Of a DNA stretch of 64,000 nt, positions 26,175-35,637 are shown one piece after another (the first letter of the stretch is position 1; every line of letters begins with the position of its first letter). Below the pieces are notes generated by a model. That model did not search any database. It saw only the letters and a program-made list of their open reading frames with translations, and was not told the origin of the DNA. The position numbers were made by a program, and so were the translations under genes. This DNA is from SIG653 sp045577455. GTDB lineage: Bacteria; Bacillota; Clostridia; Oscillospirales; CAG-382. The stretch covers positions 1-64,000 of the forward strand of contig JAZNIJ010000239.1 in assembly GCA_045577455.1 (NCBI GenBank), written 5' to 3'.

Positions 26175-28757
26175 CTAATCAACAATATCTTTTTCTTCGT
26201 TCCACTTGTATATAAACAGAATGATACCACCGAGAATTGCAATTCCGATAATTATAAGGGTTACTGTAAGCGGACTTACACCGTCCGAATCTTTAGCAAG
26301 TCCTTCATCATTATATGAAACATTTTCAGAAAAAACAAATGTGATAACGATATCGGTATTGTTTGTCAGGTTACCAAGGGGGATGGTGAATCCATCTTTT
26401 CTTCCGTAATACTCATTGTATGAAGCAGTTCCATTTATTGTGATTTTACCAACCATATATCCGCTGCCAGGAGTGATTTGCAAGTGAACAGGGGAGTTAA
26501 TGGAAATATATGATTCACCTCGTGGAGAAGCAGAACCATTACCCTCCACCTGAACATTCAAGCGGTATTGAGAAGCAGCGGAAACCGTAAGAATAATATA
26601 TTTATTTCCATTATATGGAAATGAAACTCTACCGTTTTCATCAACAGTAGTTATTCTGCTGTATATTGGCTCATCCATACCTTCGTTCAGCTGGTCTGCG
26701 ATAGGTGTGAATTTGCCCGTTGCGGGGTCGAAGGACAAATAATCAAGGTGCTTTGATATGAAGTTTGACCCGGCATATACGGATAAATATGTATCAATTG
26801 GAAGTGTGCTGCCCTTTGTTTCAATTATTATATGTTCAAGAGATTGAATATTTTTTGAAGCGAGTTTTTCTTCCAGCTTTGAAAGAATTTGCATTTTTAT
26901 TTCTTCTGATATTTCTTCATTTATAAGGGCTTTGAAATCTACATCTTCTGAAGGGAAAATGCAATTTGCAGGTATTGTCCACGAATAGCTGTTTGATTGA
27001 ATAACAAGGGGTTTTGAAGGTGCTTTGTTTTTTATTTCTTCAAACTGTTCTTTAGTAACAATTGTGCTTGATGTAATATCAATTATTGTTTCAAAAGTAC
27101 CCCAGATTATATTATCAGAAGGAGAGTCAGAAGAAGTGTTTTTAAAATGTATTTCAAGGTTTGTGTCTTCAAGAAGGTTTTCAAGAGTATACTGATTGCC
27201 TGAAACAATAATTCTTTCTTCTTTAACAACAATGTAATCAAGAATATATCCGTCATCGGGAATGAATGTGAATGTGATACTACCACCGAAAGAAGTCATA
27301 TATTCTGATGTGGAAGAAATGGGAGGGTCGGAAGTGATTGAGCCACCTTTGCCGAGCGTAACATTCACTTTAACAAAATCGCCTGTTGAAGAAGAATCTT
27401 CAATGAATTCGGCAGAAATATTGTATGCTTGAGAAACATTTGAAATCGTGTATGTGTTTTCAGCAGAAAGCGAAATCGGGATTTTATTGATTTTAACTTC
27501 TTTTATGGTGTATCCCATATCAGGTGTGAACTTCAGGGTTATGCTTCCGCCTTTTCTAACTTCTGTTTGCAAATTCTGAAAAATATATCCATCAGCAGTT
27601 ATTGTTCCACCGATTCCATTAAAAACATTTGTTCTAATTACATATTTCTCAACTATTGCATCGAACACAACATTTATTTTCAATTCACCGAGAGCAATAA
27701 TTTCATCAGTGATGGCAATTCTTAGCTTTCCGTTTTCAACCGAAGACTGTATTTCATTAACAGTCAGAGAAACTATTTCATACCCTTCGTCGGGTGTTAT
27801 ATCAAGAGAGAGTATAGTTCCTGCATATGCTCTTAAGGCTTTTGAAACATTTCCTTTTCCTGAAACCTTTATTGAAACGGGAATTGACACCATTTCAACG
27901 AATTCAACTTCAACGCTTATGTTGGTTGTAACATTCTTAACAGAAAAAACACCGTTTGATGACCATTCTGTAGGATTGCCGTCGATTTTAATGCTACTGA
28001 TACCATATCCTTCTCCGGGAATCGCCTGAAAAGATGCGTCAGACCCGCTTGTTATATATGAAAGCCCTTCTTCGTCAAATGGAAGCACATTTCCGTTACC
28101 GCTTTGGGTGAGGGTTATTGTATGGGTTTCAACAGGAGTAAAAACAGCATATATATTATAAGTCGTTTCTCTTTCAGCTTTGAAAGAACTACGATAAACG
28201 CTACCGTCTTTTTTCATATCAATAACAACATCGTTTACATATATTCCCGAACAAATATAACCAAAATCGGGAGTTGCGGTTATGTCAAAAATATTACCAC
28301 TACCAATATATGATGTGCCGTCGGGTGTAACTTTTCCACCTTGGGTCTGGTTAACTTGGAAAGTAACTTTTCCTCTGAAAACCGGCTTTACTGTCACAAC
28401 TTCGCCAACTTTAATATCAACAGAAAAGGTGTTTCCTTCTATTGGCTTGAAAACACCGTTGATTTCAACGCCGTGGATTTTGTAACCGTTATTAGGGGTG
28501 ATAGTGAGTGTTTCTGTATGCTCAGACTCGAATTTATGCATGCCGACTTTAAGAGAAAGATATCCTTCTCCGCAAGTCAGGATGCTAAGAACTGCGTATT
28601 GAGTTAAATCCTCAGATGATTCTTCGGATACTTCTTCGGCAGAGCTTTCATCATAATTGTTGCTTGATTCGTCTTCGGATTCTGCAATAACTGTCAATGT
28701 CATCGAAGGAAAAACAAGTAATAGGGAAAGTAATACGCATAAAATTTTTTTGGCCAT
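26175..28757 (-). CDS. Large surface protein with InlB-like repeats and C-terminal membrane anchor
   Basis: 860 residues from ATG 28757 (AGGAGA upstream), not the ATG 24 bases earlier. A signal peptide ends near TVIAES, followed by a Ser/Glu linker. About seven tandem beta repeats of 70-90 residues then share the pattern GxG(S/N)V.P....Y..G....I.A.PD.GY.I....ING (for example GKVTPDGTSYIGSGNIFDIT; GNGNVLPFDEEGLSYITSGS), as in InlB B-repeat/bacterial repeat domains. A mixed domain lies at about 590-750, another repeat at 755-820, then one helix (TVTLIIIGIAILGGIILFIY) with a charged tail. Such proteins stand out from the cell as adhesins or stalks. No LPXTG is seen; the helix is the anchor. Confidence 0.85.
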   Translation of the reverse strand: MAKKILCVLLSLLLVFPSMTLTVIAESEDESSNNYDESSAEEVSEESSEDLTQYAVLSILTCGEGYLSLKVGMHKFESEHTETLTITPNNGYKIHGVEINGVFKPIEGNTFSVDIKVGEVVTVKPVFRGKVTFQVNQTQGGKVTPDGTSYIGSGNIFDITATPDFGYICSGIYVNDVVIDMKKDGSVYRSSFKAERETTYNIYAVFTPVETHTITLTQSGNGNVLPFDEEGLSYITSGSDASFQAIPGEGYGISSIKIDGNPTEWSSNGVFSVKNVTTNISVEVEFVEMVSIPVSIKVSGKGNVSKALRAYAGTILSLDITPDEGYEIVSLTVNEIQSSVENGKLRIAITDEIIALGELKINVVFDAIVEKYVIRTNVFNGIGGTITADGYIFQNLQTEVRKGGSITLKFTPDMGYTIKEVKINKIPISLSAENTYTISNVSQAYNISAEFIEDSSSTGDFVKVNVTLGKGGSITSDPPISSTSEYMTSFGGSITFTFIPDDGYILDYIVVKEERIIVSGNQYTLENLLEDTNLEIHFKNTSSDSPSDNIIWGTFETIIDITSSTIVTKEQFEEIKNKAPSKPLVIQSNSYSWTIPANCIFPSEDVDFKALINEEISEEIKMQILSKLEEKLASKNIQSLEHIIIETKGSTLPIDTYLSVYAGSNFISKHLDYLSFDPATGKFTPIADQLNEGMDEPIYSRITTVDENGRVSFPYNGNKYIILTVSAASQYRLNVQVEGNGSASPRGESYISINSPVHLQITPGSGYMVGKITINGTASYNEYYGRKDGFTIPLGNLTNNTDIVITFVFSENVSYNDEGLAKDSDGVSPLTVTLIIIGIAILGGIILFIYKWNEEKDIVD

Positions 28758-28823
28758 TTTAATTCTCCTGATTGTATCCATAAAATCGCATTAAGTATTA
28801 AAAAAGTTTAGCATGGTGAGTTT

Positions 28824-29363
28824 TTATGATGATTCTTCGAATGAATAAATCGTTGGTTTAATGGAAGAATAAACCATTGGTTTAATGTGAGAAACGGATA
28901 TTGTAAGATGTGAATTGCTATAGTTGTATTGAATGAATATCAAGCGGTTATTGTGTTTGTATAATCCGTTTGAATGCGGTGTTCCTATGCTTTCATTGAG
29001 GATAGAAACATATTCATCATATGCCGATGAAGAAACATCTTTCACAACGATTTCGCAAAATGTTTCTTTTTCGGAAATTTTATAAATGTATCCGTTTGTT
29101 ATGGGAGGTATGCCTTCCATTATACTGTTTTTCGGCCATGACAACTCGTTTCCGCCCATTATGGCATCCTTGGCATCGTCAACAGCATCGTTGAGAGCAT
29201 CTTTTCCAACCTCGTCCCACGCTTTTTCGGCTTTATCCGTTATGCTGTCTAAATCAACATCCTCTAAAAATGGTAGTTTGTTTATTGCCCCTTTAATTGC
29301 GGAGCAGCCAGAAAAAACGATGCATATCAAAATGACACCAAAAATGGAAAGTGTTCTTTTCAT
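28824..29363 (-). CDS. Hypothetical lipoprotein
   Basis: 179 residues. Signal ending FSGC (Cys20). A helical, acidic segment at about 35-70 (DLDSITDKAEKAWDEVGKDA) precedes a beta-rich domain (PPITNGYIYKISEKETFCEI, NRLIFIQYNYSNSHLTISVS). Not a family I can name. Positioned just upstream of the large surface protein and in the same direction, so perhaps co-expressed. Confidence 0.7.
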   Translation of the reverse strand: MKRTLSIFGVILICIVFSGCSAIKGAINKLPFLEDVDLDSITDKAEKAWDEVGKDALNDAVDDAKDAIMGGNELSWPKNSIMEGIPPITNGYIYKISEKETFCEIVVKDVSSSAYDEYVSILNESIGTPHSNGLYKHNNRLIFIQYNYSNSHLTISVSHIKPMVYSSIKPTIYSFEESS

Positions 29364-29418
29364 ATGTTATCTCCTGAAAAAACCAAAACAAATTTTTATA
29401 AAAAAACTTGTATCAATA

Positions 29419-29447
29419 TTGACTTTGTATAAAAAGTTTGATATAAT
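29419..29447 (+). promoter_or_regulatory. Promoter of the ytfJ gene
   Basis: TTGACT (29419-29424) and TATAAT (29442-29447), spacer 17. The leader of about 155 nt includes a small hairpin (ggtaat/attacc, 29462-29483). Confidence 0.8.
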
Positions 29448-29611
29448 AAGAAACAGTGAGGGGTAATGTGTAAAAAAATTACCATAATCACCTTGCTTTT
29501 AATTATACACATTTCAAACAAAAAATCAAGCCCATATTTTTTATGGTTAAAATTGCATATTGCTAAATAGCAGTTTGGGCCGTGAATTCGGGGTATTTTT
29601 GGAGGTTTTTT

Positions 29612-30061
29612 ATGAGCGATATACCACTTAAAGAGATAATTGACGCTGCATTGAGCAAAATAGGTACTGTTGCCGATGTTAATACCGTTATTGGCGAGCC
29701 AATGACTCTTTCTGGAGGTATAACCGTTATACCATATTCAAAGGTAAGTGTTGGCTTTGCAAGTGGTGGAGCAGATTATACAGGTAAGAAAACTTCTGAA
29801 AAAAAGAATTTTGTCGGGGGAAATGGCGCAGGCGTTACTGTTGAGCCATTGGGATTTATTATTATCACAGGTGATAGAATTGAAACTGTTGATATTCAGC
29901 ATCCTGCACCTGCACCTGCACCATCGGGAGTTGTTAAGGTAATGGATACCGTTAATGAATTAACTGATAAAGCACCCGCATTGATTGAAAAAATTAAAGA
30001 TATCTTTGCAAAGAAAAAAGAGACTTCCACTGAAGATTTGAGTAATAGCCCCAATACTTAG
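29612..30061 (+). CDS. ytfJ: Sporulation protein YtfJ/GerW family
   Basis: 149 residues from ATG 29612 (TTGGAGG upstream). The conserved family block is plain: LIIDAALSKIG-type start (KEIIDAALSKIGTVADVNTV), IGEPMTLSGGITVIPYSKVS, VGFASGGADY, and GNGAGVTVEPLGFIIITGD. The C-terminal third is an acidic/Lys helix with a PAPAPAP linker. YtfJ homologues are needed for germinant response in Bacillus spores but also occur in non-sporulating Clostridia. No partner gene is adjacent. Confidence 0.88.
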   Translation: MSDIPLKEIIDAALSKIGTVADVNTVIGEPMTLSGGITVIPYSKVSVGFASGGADYTGKKTSEKKNFVGGNGAGVTVEPLGFIIITGDRIETVDIQHPAPAPAPSGVVKVMDTVNELTDKAPALIEKIKDIFAKKKETSTEDLSNSPNT

Positions 30062-30219
30062 GGCGAATCAGACGGAAAATAGTATATTAACAAACGACTG
30101 CTTTATGTTTATTCCTGAATTTGAAATAGGGAATATTGATAAACTATTTGAAAGTATGTAAAATATTCAAAGAAAATGTGAGAAGTAAATTGAATTAAAA
30201 AACTATTCATTTAAACATC

Positions 30220-30248
30220 TTGCATTTTTCTTAAAATTGTCGTACAAT
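30220..30248 (+). promoter_or_regulatory. Promoter of the hydCBA operon with ~200-nt leader
   Basis: TTGCAT (30220-30225) and TACAAT (30243-30248), spacer 17. Between 30255 and the first start codon lies a 200-nt leader with an 8-bp inverted repeat gcctgcaa (30276-30283) / ttgcaggc (30318-30325). The remaining 30062-30219 holds no gene. No known riboswitch or Rex operator is recognised. Confidence 0.7.
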
Positions 30249-30460
30249 ATTAAGCAGAGTGTGAGATGTTTGTCTGCCTGCAAATGTTTTGCAAACTTTA
30301 TGCTTCATTTATCTTTATTGCAGGCTGTTTAATAAAGCATAAGCAAAAATCTCTTTCATGCTTACTATTTAGAAAATGAAAAAGTATCGGCAGATATATC
30401 CGTTGATTGATTTTGCGGAGATATTATGACGAAGGACAATAAAACATTAAGGAGGAGCAT

Positions 30461-30949
30461 ATGGCTCATATCACCGAAAGCGGCGTAAAGAAAATCCGTG
30501 AGATCTGCGGAAGATATGCCGGAGAAAAAACACCTCTTATGGCGATTCTTAGCGACATTCAAAAGGAATATGGATATATTCCACTCGATGTTCAGAAAAT
30601 CGTTTCCGAAGAAACGGGTCTCTCTGTTGCAGAGATTTACGGCGTTGTTACTTTCTATTCTTACTTTTCTCTTGAACCAAAGGGAAAATACGTTATTGGC
30701 GTTTGCCTTGGCACAGCTTGCTATGTTAAGGGGGCACAACAGATTATTGACAAGTTTTCCGAAATCCTTGGAATTGCTCCTGGTGGAACAACTTCCGACG
30801 GACTTTTCACTATCGATGCACTTCGTTGCATAGGCGCCTGCGGTATCGCTCCTGCGGTTACTATTAACGGCAAGGTTTATCCAAAGCTCACAGTTGACCA
30901 GGTTGCTGTTATTGTGAACGAATACAAAGCTATGGGAGGTGCACAGTAA
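30461..30949 (+). CDS. hydC: NuoE-like [2Fe-2S] subunit of electron-bifurcating [FeFe] hydrogenase
   Basis: 162 residues, AGGAGG upstream. Thioredoxin-like ferredoxin with four cluster Cys in CLGTAC and CIGAC (about 88-93 and 129-133), and an N-terminal helical part (PLMAILSDIQKEYGYIPLD) typical of NuoE/HydC. It passes electrons between HydB and HydA. Stop and the next start overlap by one base (TAATG). Confidence 0.92.
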   Translation: MAHITESGVKKIREICGRYAGEKTPLMAILSDIQKEYGYIPLDVQKIVSEETGLSVAEIYGVVTFYSYFSLEPKGKYVIGVCLGTACYVKGAQQIIDKFSEILGIAPGGTTSDGLFTIDALRCIGACGIAPAVTINGKVYPKLTVDQVAVIVNEYKAMGGAQ

Positions 30950-32832
30950 TGATTAGAAATTTTGACGAATTAAATGTTAAAATTGAAGAATGTACCAAAA
31001 AATTTGCAAGCAAAATTGAAGGTAAGGATTCCAAGAGAGCTATTGTTCTTTGCGGTGGTACAGGTTGTATCTCCTCAAATTCATTGGAAATCAAAGCAAA
31101 AATCGAAACTGTTCTCGCCGAAAAAGGTCTCACAGAAAAAGTTAGCGTGAATATCGTTGGCTGTTTCGGATTTTGCTCACAAGGTCCTTTCGTTAAAATT
31201 TATCCCGAAGATACTCTCTACCGTCTTGTAAAGATTGAAGATGTTGAAGAAATTATCGAAAAGGATATCATTGGCGGTGAAGTTGTTGAAAGACTTCTTT
31301 TCGTGGAGCCAGGCACGGGCGAAAAGGTTGCAAAACAGGAAAATATTAACTTCTATAAAAAACAGCATCGTGTTGCTCTCGATGCTTGCGGTGTTATTAA
31401 CCCCGAATGTATTGACGAAGCATTGGGCTACGGTGCATTCAGCGGTCTTAAACGCGCACTTCAGATGAAGCCCCAAGAAGTTATTGATGAAATTTTAGCT
31501 TCAGGTCTTAGAGGCAGAGGCGGCGGTGGATTCCCAACAGGAAGAAAATGGCAGTTTGCTTTTGCACAGCAGAATGACGAAAAATATGTTGTTTGTAACG
31601 GTGATGAAGGTGACCCAGGTGCATTTATGGACCGTTCAATCCTTGAAGGTAACCCACTCGCAGTTATTGAAGGTATGATGATTGCAGGTTATGCTATCGG
31701 AGCAAGTAACGGATATTTCTATGTAAGAGCTGAATATCCTATTGCTGTAAGCAGACTTCGTCTTGCTGCAAAACAGGCAAAAGAAATCGGACTTTTGGGC
31801 GAAAACATATTAGGCACCGGCTTTAACTTTGATGTTCATATCGTTCTTGGTGCAGGTGCTTTCGTTTGCGGTGAAGAAACAGCACTTCTTAACTCCATAG
31901 AAGGCAAACGTGGTATGCCTCGTCCTCGTCCACCATTCCCTGCAATAAAGGGTCTTTGGGGCAAACCAACAATAGTTAACAATGTTGAAACACTCGCTTG
32001 CGTTCCTTACATTCTTCGTGAAGGTTCTGCTGAATTTGCAAAGTGTGGAACAGAAAAATCCAAGGGAACAAAAGTTTTCGCATTGGGCGGAAAAGTTAAT
32101 AATGTTGGTCTCGTTGAAATTCCAATGGGAACAACTCTCCGTGAACTTATTTACGATATAGGTGGCGGTATTCCAAACGATAAAGAATTTAAAGCAATTC
32201 AGACTGGTGGGCCTTCAGGCGGATGTCTTCCTAAGGCATATCTTGATGAACCTATCGACTTTGACAACCTTGTTGCGAAGGGTTCAATGATGGGCTCCGG
32301 CGGTGCTATCGTTATGGATGAAGATAACTGTATGGTTGATGTTGCTAAATTCTATATTGAATTTATCTGCGACGAATCTTGCGGTAAATGCTCACCTTGC
32401 CGTATCGGTACAAAGAGAATGCTTGAAATACTTACAAGAATCACTGAAGGCAACGGAACAATGGCAGACCTTGACGAGCTTGAAGAATTGGGTAACACTC
32501 TCAAGGCAAACTCGCTCTGCGCTCTTGGTCAGACAGCTGCTAACCCAATTATTTCAACTCTTAAACATTTCAGACATGAATACGAGGCACATATTCTCAA
32601 TAAACAGTGTCCCGCAAAAGTTTGTAAAAACCTTATGCAGTATGTTATCGTTAAGGATAAATGTTTCGGTTGCGGAATGTGTAGCAAGGCATGTCCTGCC
32701 GATGCAATATATAAAACAGATTATGTTGCTCCCGGCAAGAAGCTTCCAGCTCTTGCAATTGACCCTGCAAAGTGCGTAAAATGCGGTGCTTGCGTTGCAA
32801 CTTGTAAGTTTAAGGCAATTATTAAAGAATAG
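30949..32832 (+). CDS. hydB: NuoF-like flavoprotein subunit of [FeFe] hydrogenase (NADH dehydrogenase part)
   Basis: 627 residues. An N-terminal thioredoxin-like [2Fe-2S] domain (VLCGGTGCISSNS, IVGCFGFCSQGP) is followed by the NuoF core: FMN/NADH sites GLRGRGGGGFPTGRKW near 185-200 and GAGAFVCGEETALLNSIEG near 302-320. A [4Fe-4S] site ESCGKCSPCRIGTKRM is near 480, then a C-terminal two-cluster ferredoxin (CFGCGMCSKACPAD; CVKCGACVATCKF). Oxidises NADH and, with ferredoxin, feeds HydA. Typical HydB architecture and length. Confidence 0.95.
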   Translation: MIRNFDELNVKIEECTKKFASKIEGKDSKRAIVLCGGTGCISSNSLEIKAKIETVLAEKGLTEKVSVNIVGCFGFCSQGPFVKIYPEDTLYRLVKIEDVEEIIEKDIIGGEVVERLLFVEPGTGEKVAKQENINFYKKQHRVALDACGVINPECIDEALGYGAFSGLKRALQMKPQEVIDEILASGLRGRGGGGFPTGRKWQFAFAQQNDEKYVVCNGDEGDPGAFMDRSILEGNPLAVIEGMMIAGYAIGASNGYFYVRAEYPIAVSRLRLAAKQAKEIGLLGENILGTGFNFDVHIVLGAGAFVCGEETALLNSIEGKRGMPRPRPPFPAIKGLWGKPTIVNNVETLACVPYILREGSAEFAKCGTEKSKGTKVFALGGKVNNVGLVEIPMGTTLRELIYDIGGGIPNDKEFKAIQTGGPSGGCLPKAYLDEPIDFDNLVAKGSMMGSGGAIVMDEDNCMVDVAKFYIEFICDESCGKCSPCRIGTKRMLEILTRITEGNGTMADLDELEELGNTLKANSLCALGQTAANPIISTLKHFRHEYEAHILNKQCPAKVCKNLMQYVIVKDKCFGCGMCSKACPADAIYKTDYVAPGKKLPALAIDPAKCVKCGACVATCKFKAIIKE

Positions 32833-32850
32833 TAGGGAGGACTAATAAAT

Positions 32851-34617
32851 ATGGCATTGATTAACATTAAAATTGAAGGTGTCCCCTATCAGGTAGAAGA
32901 AGGTTTAACAATTCTTGAGGCAGCAAGAATATGCGGATACGAAATCCCATCTCTTTGTGCATTCAACCATGGAGAATGCTCCAACGGTTCTTGCCGTGTA
33001 TGCCTTGTAGAAGCAACAGGTGCAAGAGGTCTTGTTGCATCTTGCGTATATCCTGTAAATGAAGGTATGGAAATCAAAATTTCCACTCCTGCAGCTGTTG
33101 CCGCTCGTCGTGCATCAGTTGAGCTTCTTCTTTCAAACCATAATGTAAACTGTCAGCAATGCGAAAAGAACGGAAAATGCGAACTTCTTCATGTTGCTAA
33201 TATTACAGGTGCAAGAGAGGGTAAATTCATTGGCGAAAAACTCGCCGCATCTTATGATGACCTCACACCTTCTATTGTTCGTGATACTTCAAAATGTATA
33301 CTTTGTGGCCGTTGTGTAGAAAGATGTAAAAATGCTCACGGTCTTGGTATCCTCGGATTTGAAAACAGAGGTTTCAAAACAATTGTTGGCCCTGCAGAAA
33401 ACCGTTCATTTGCAAATTCTCCATGTATACTTTGTGGTCAGTGCGTAAGCGTATGTCCAACAGGTGCATTGATGGAAAAATCAGAAATTGCAAAAGTTGA
33501 TGCTGCGATGAAATCAGGTAAACATGTTATTGTTCAAACAGCTCCTGCAGTTCGTGCCGCATTGGGCGAAGAATTTGGACTTCCTGTTGGTACAGCAGTG
33601 ACAGGTAAAATGGTTGCAGCTCTCAAGAGATTGGGATTTGCAAAGGTTTATGATACAAACTTTGCTGCTGACCTTACAATTATGGAAGAAGGAACAGAGC
33701 TTCTTGACAGAATTCAAAATGGCGGTAAGCTCCCAATGATAACTTCTTGTTCACCAGGTTGGGTTAACTTCGCAGAATATAACTATGGAGACCTTCTCGA
33801 ACACCTTTCTTCCTGTAAATCACCTCACCAGATGTTGGGTGCAATAGTTAAGTCTTATTATGCAGAAAAGAAGGGTATTGACCCTAAAGACATTTTCGTT
33901 GTTTCCGTAATGCCTTGTACAGCTAAGAAATACGAAAAAGAGAGAGAACAGCTTAAGGTTAATGATATTCCTGATGTTGATGCAGTTCTCACAACGAGAG
34001 AGCTTGCTAAGATGATTAAACGCGCAGGTATCATGTTCACAAAACTCCCCGATGAAGAATTCGATGCAGACCTTTTGGGTGACTATACAGGCGCAGGCGT
34101 TATCTTTGGTGTTACAGGCGGTGTTATGGAAGCTGCTCTCCGTACAGTATATTATGTACTCACAGGTAAAGAACATGAGTTGATTAAATTTGAAGCAGTA
34201 AGAGGCTTTGAAGGAATTCGTGAAGCAAGCATAGATGTTAACGGAACAACAATCAATGTTGCAATTGCTCACGGAATGAAGAATGCCAAAGTTCTTCTTG
34301 ATGAAATCAGAGCAGGCAAATCCAAGTATCATTTCATCGAAATTATGGGTTGCCCGGGTGGATGTATTGCAGGCGGCGGTCAGCCAATTGTTCGTGCTTG
34401 CTTCCTTCCAAATGAAGACCATGATATTATGGATACCTATAAGGAAAAGAGAGCAAAAGCACTCTATAGTGAAGATGAAAGACTTGTTCTTCGTCAATCT
34501 CACAACAATCCACAGATTAAAGCATTGTATGATGAGTATCTTGGTAAGCCCAATTCTCATAAAGCACACGAGCTTCTTCATACAACCTATTCTGCAAAGA
34601 TTGGTTTTAATGACTAA
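32851..34617 (+). CDS. hydA: [FeFe] hydrogenase catalytic subunit HydA
   Basis: 588 residues, GGGAGG upstream. In order: [2Fe-2S] domain (CAFNHGECSNGSCRVC, 36-51), His-containing [4Fe-4S] region (HNVNCQQCEKNGKCELLH), two ferredoxin clusters (CILCGRCVERCKN; CILCGQCVSVCPTG), then the H-cluster motifs TSCSPGW (298-304), MPCTAKKYE (354-362) and MGCPGGCIAGGGQP (499-512). It makes or uses H2 in the cytoplasm. The first motif has one Cys where TSCCPxW is usual. Group A, trimeric NAD-dependent type by gene order. Confidence 0.95.
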   Translation: MALINIKIEGVPYQVEEGLTILEAARICGYEIPSLCAFNHGECSNGSCRVCLVEATGARGLVASCVYPVNEGMEIKISTPAAVAARRASVELLLSNHNVNCQQCEKNGKCELLHVANITGAREGKFIGEKLAASYDDLTPSIVRDTSKCILCGRCVERCKNAHGLGILGFENRGFKTIVGPAENRSFANSPCILCGQCVSVCPTGALMEKSEIAKVDAAMKSGKHVIVQTAPAVRAALGEEFGLPVGTAVTGKMVAALKRLGFAKVYDTNFAADLTIMEEGTELLDRIQNGGKLPMITSCSPGWVNFAEYNYGDLLEHLSSCKSPHQMLGAIVKSYYAEKKGIDPKDIFVVSVMPCTAKKYEKEREQLKVNDIPDVDAVLTTRELAKMIKRAGIMFTKLPDEEFDADLLGDYTGAGVIFGVTGGVMEAALRTVYYVLTGKEHELIKFEAVRGFEGIREASIDVNGTTINVAIAHGMKNAKVLLDEIRAGKSKYHFIEIMGCPGGCIAGGGQPIVRACFLPNEDHDIMDTYKEKRAKALYSEDERLVLRQSHNNPQIKALYDEYLGKPNSHKAHELLHTTYSAKIGFND

Positions 34618-34640
34618 TTTAAAAATTCATTAGTAATCTT

Positions 34641-34670
34641 AAGAGCTACCTATTTCGGTAGCTCTTTTTT
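34641..34670 (+). terminator. Terminator of the hyd operon
   Basis: agagctacc-tatttc-ggtagctct stem followed by TTTTTT, 24 bp after hydA. Confidence 0.92.
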
Positions 34671-34726
34671 ATATCAAGTTTTTTAAAAAAGCAAAATTGC
34701 TTTTTTCTTTACTATCCAATAAAAAT

Positions 34727-34752
34727 GAGCTACCTATTTCAGTAGCTCTTTT
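34727..34752 (+). terminator. Second, duplicated terminator hairpin
   Basis: gagctac-ctatttca-gtagctc followed by TTTT. It repeats the first terminator with one change (ggtagc to agtagc). Between them a perfect hairpin aaaaaagcaaaattgctttttt (34685-34706) is also present. Any of them could also end the convergent gene on the minus strand. Confidence 0.8.
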
Positions 34753-34806
34753 GGATTTTATTATAATGTTTTGAGAATGAATTTTAATTGTATGGATTTT
34801 TTTATA

Positions 34807-35475
34807 CTATGTGTTCACTTTATCTGCGAATGCTTTTAAATATTTTGTTATATTTTCGTCAAGAGAGCTTTCAAAGTATATATCTGAAGTTTTCATTTTG
34901 AAAATTGAAGAAAATAAAACTAAAGCTGCAAGAGTGCTACCTTCCAGGGAAGGGTGGAAAAGGTCAGGATTATAGAGGTTGATGTCAGAATTGGTGTGAA
35001 CATCAAGGAAAGCGTCTCCAACGGGAGAAACATTGATATCAAGAAGCTCTGCCGCTTTTACATATCCTTCTTTTAGTTTTGAAGCCATAACAGATGTTGA
35101 ACCTCCGCAGTCGGGCAATAAATTGTGTCCTTCCTTATATCCCCACGTCTGATAAAGAAAAACTTCTGCGCCTTTTTCTTTTGCCTTAGCAACGAGGTTT
35201 TTAGCACCTGAGTAGAAGATATCAAAGTTTGTAACAGGGGTTCTGCTTTGCTCTTGAAGTATAACAATATCAAAAGGAGCGTTTTCTAATTCATATAATA
35301 CCTGTTTACCGTATTCATTTTCCGGGTCGGCAAATTGTGAAAGGCGATATCCACCGCAGGTTATTGACTTAAGTGAAACGGAAATATTCGTGGCATCACA
35401 AATTTTTTGGAAAATAGAAAATGGCATATCATTAAAATATGTAAAGCTGTTGCCGATAAAAAGTATATTTTTCAT
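34807..35475 (-). CDS. SGNH-like hydrolase (DUF4886-type)
   Basis: 222 residues, no signal peptide. Nucleophile block ILFIGNSFTYFNDMP at residues 4-18, Gly in SITCGGYRLSQFAD, IVILQEQSRTP as the third block, and NPDLFHPSLEGSTLAALV with Asp/His of the triad near 190. It is a small cytoplasmic SGNH esterase/lipase-fold enzyme of unknown substrate, standing alone between divergent and convergent genes. Confidence 0.8.
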   Translation of the reverse strand: MKNILFIGNSFTYFNDMPFSIFQKICDATNISVSLKSITCGGYRLSQFADPENEYGKQVLYELENAPFDIVILQEQSRTPVTNFDIFYSGAKNLVAKAKEKGAEVFLYQTWGYKEGHNLLPDCGGSTSVMASKLKEGYVKAAELLDINVSPVGDAFLDVHTNSDINLYNPDLFHPSLEGSTLAALVLFSSIFKMKTSDIYFESSLDENITKYLKAFADKVNT

Positions 35476-35589
35476 AAAACCACCTCTTGCTTTTTTAAAA
35501 TAATAACATATTTGAGAAAAAAATCAAGATATATTTATTTTTTTAATAAAACAATTTTTTAAATGTGGCAATAAAATTTAAAAAAAATA

Positions 35590-35619
35590 TTGACTTTATG
35601 GGGTGTTTTGGTATATAAT
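35590..35619 (+). promoter_or_regulatory. Strong promoter at the head of the long housekeeping run
   Basis: TTGACT (35590-35595) and TATAAT (35614-35619), spacer 18. Transcription would start about 35626, giving a very short leader. Confidence 0.85.
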
Positions 35620-35637
35620 CAAATATATATAGGGGGA

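Noticed and set aside
30062..30460. Rex operator before the hydrogenase genes
   Set aside because: No TTGTTAA-type palindrome was found near the promoter.
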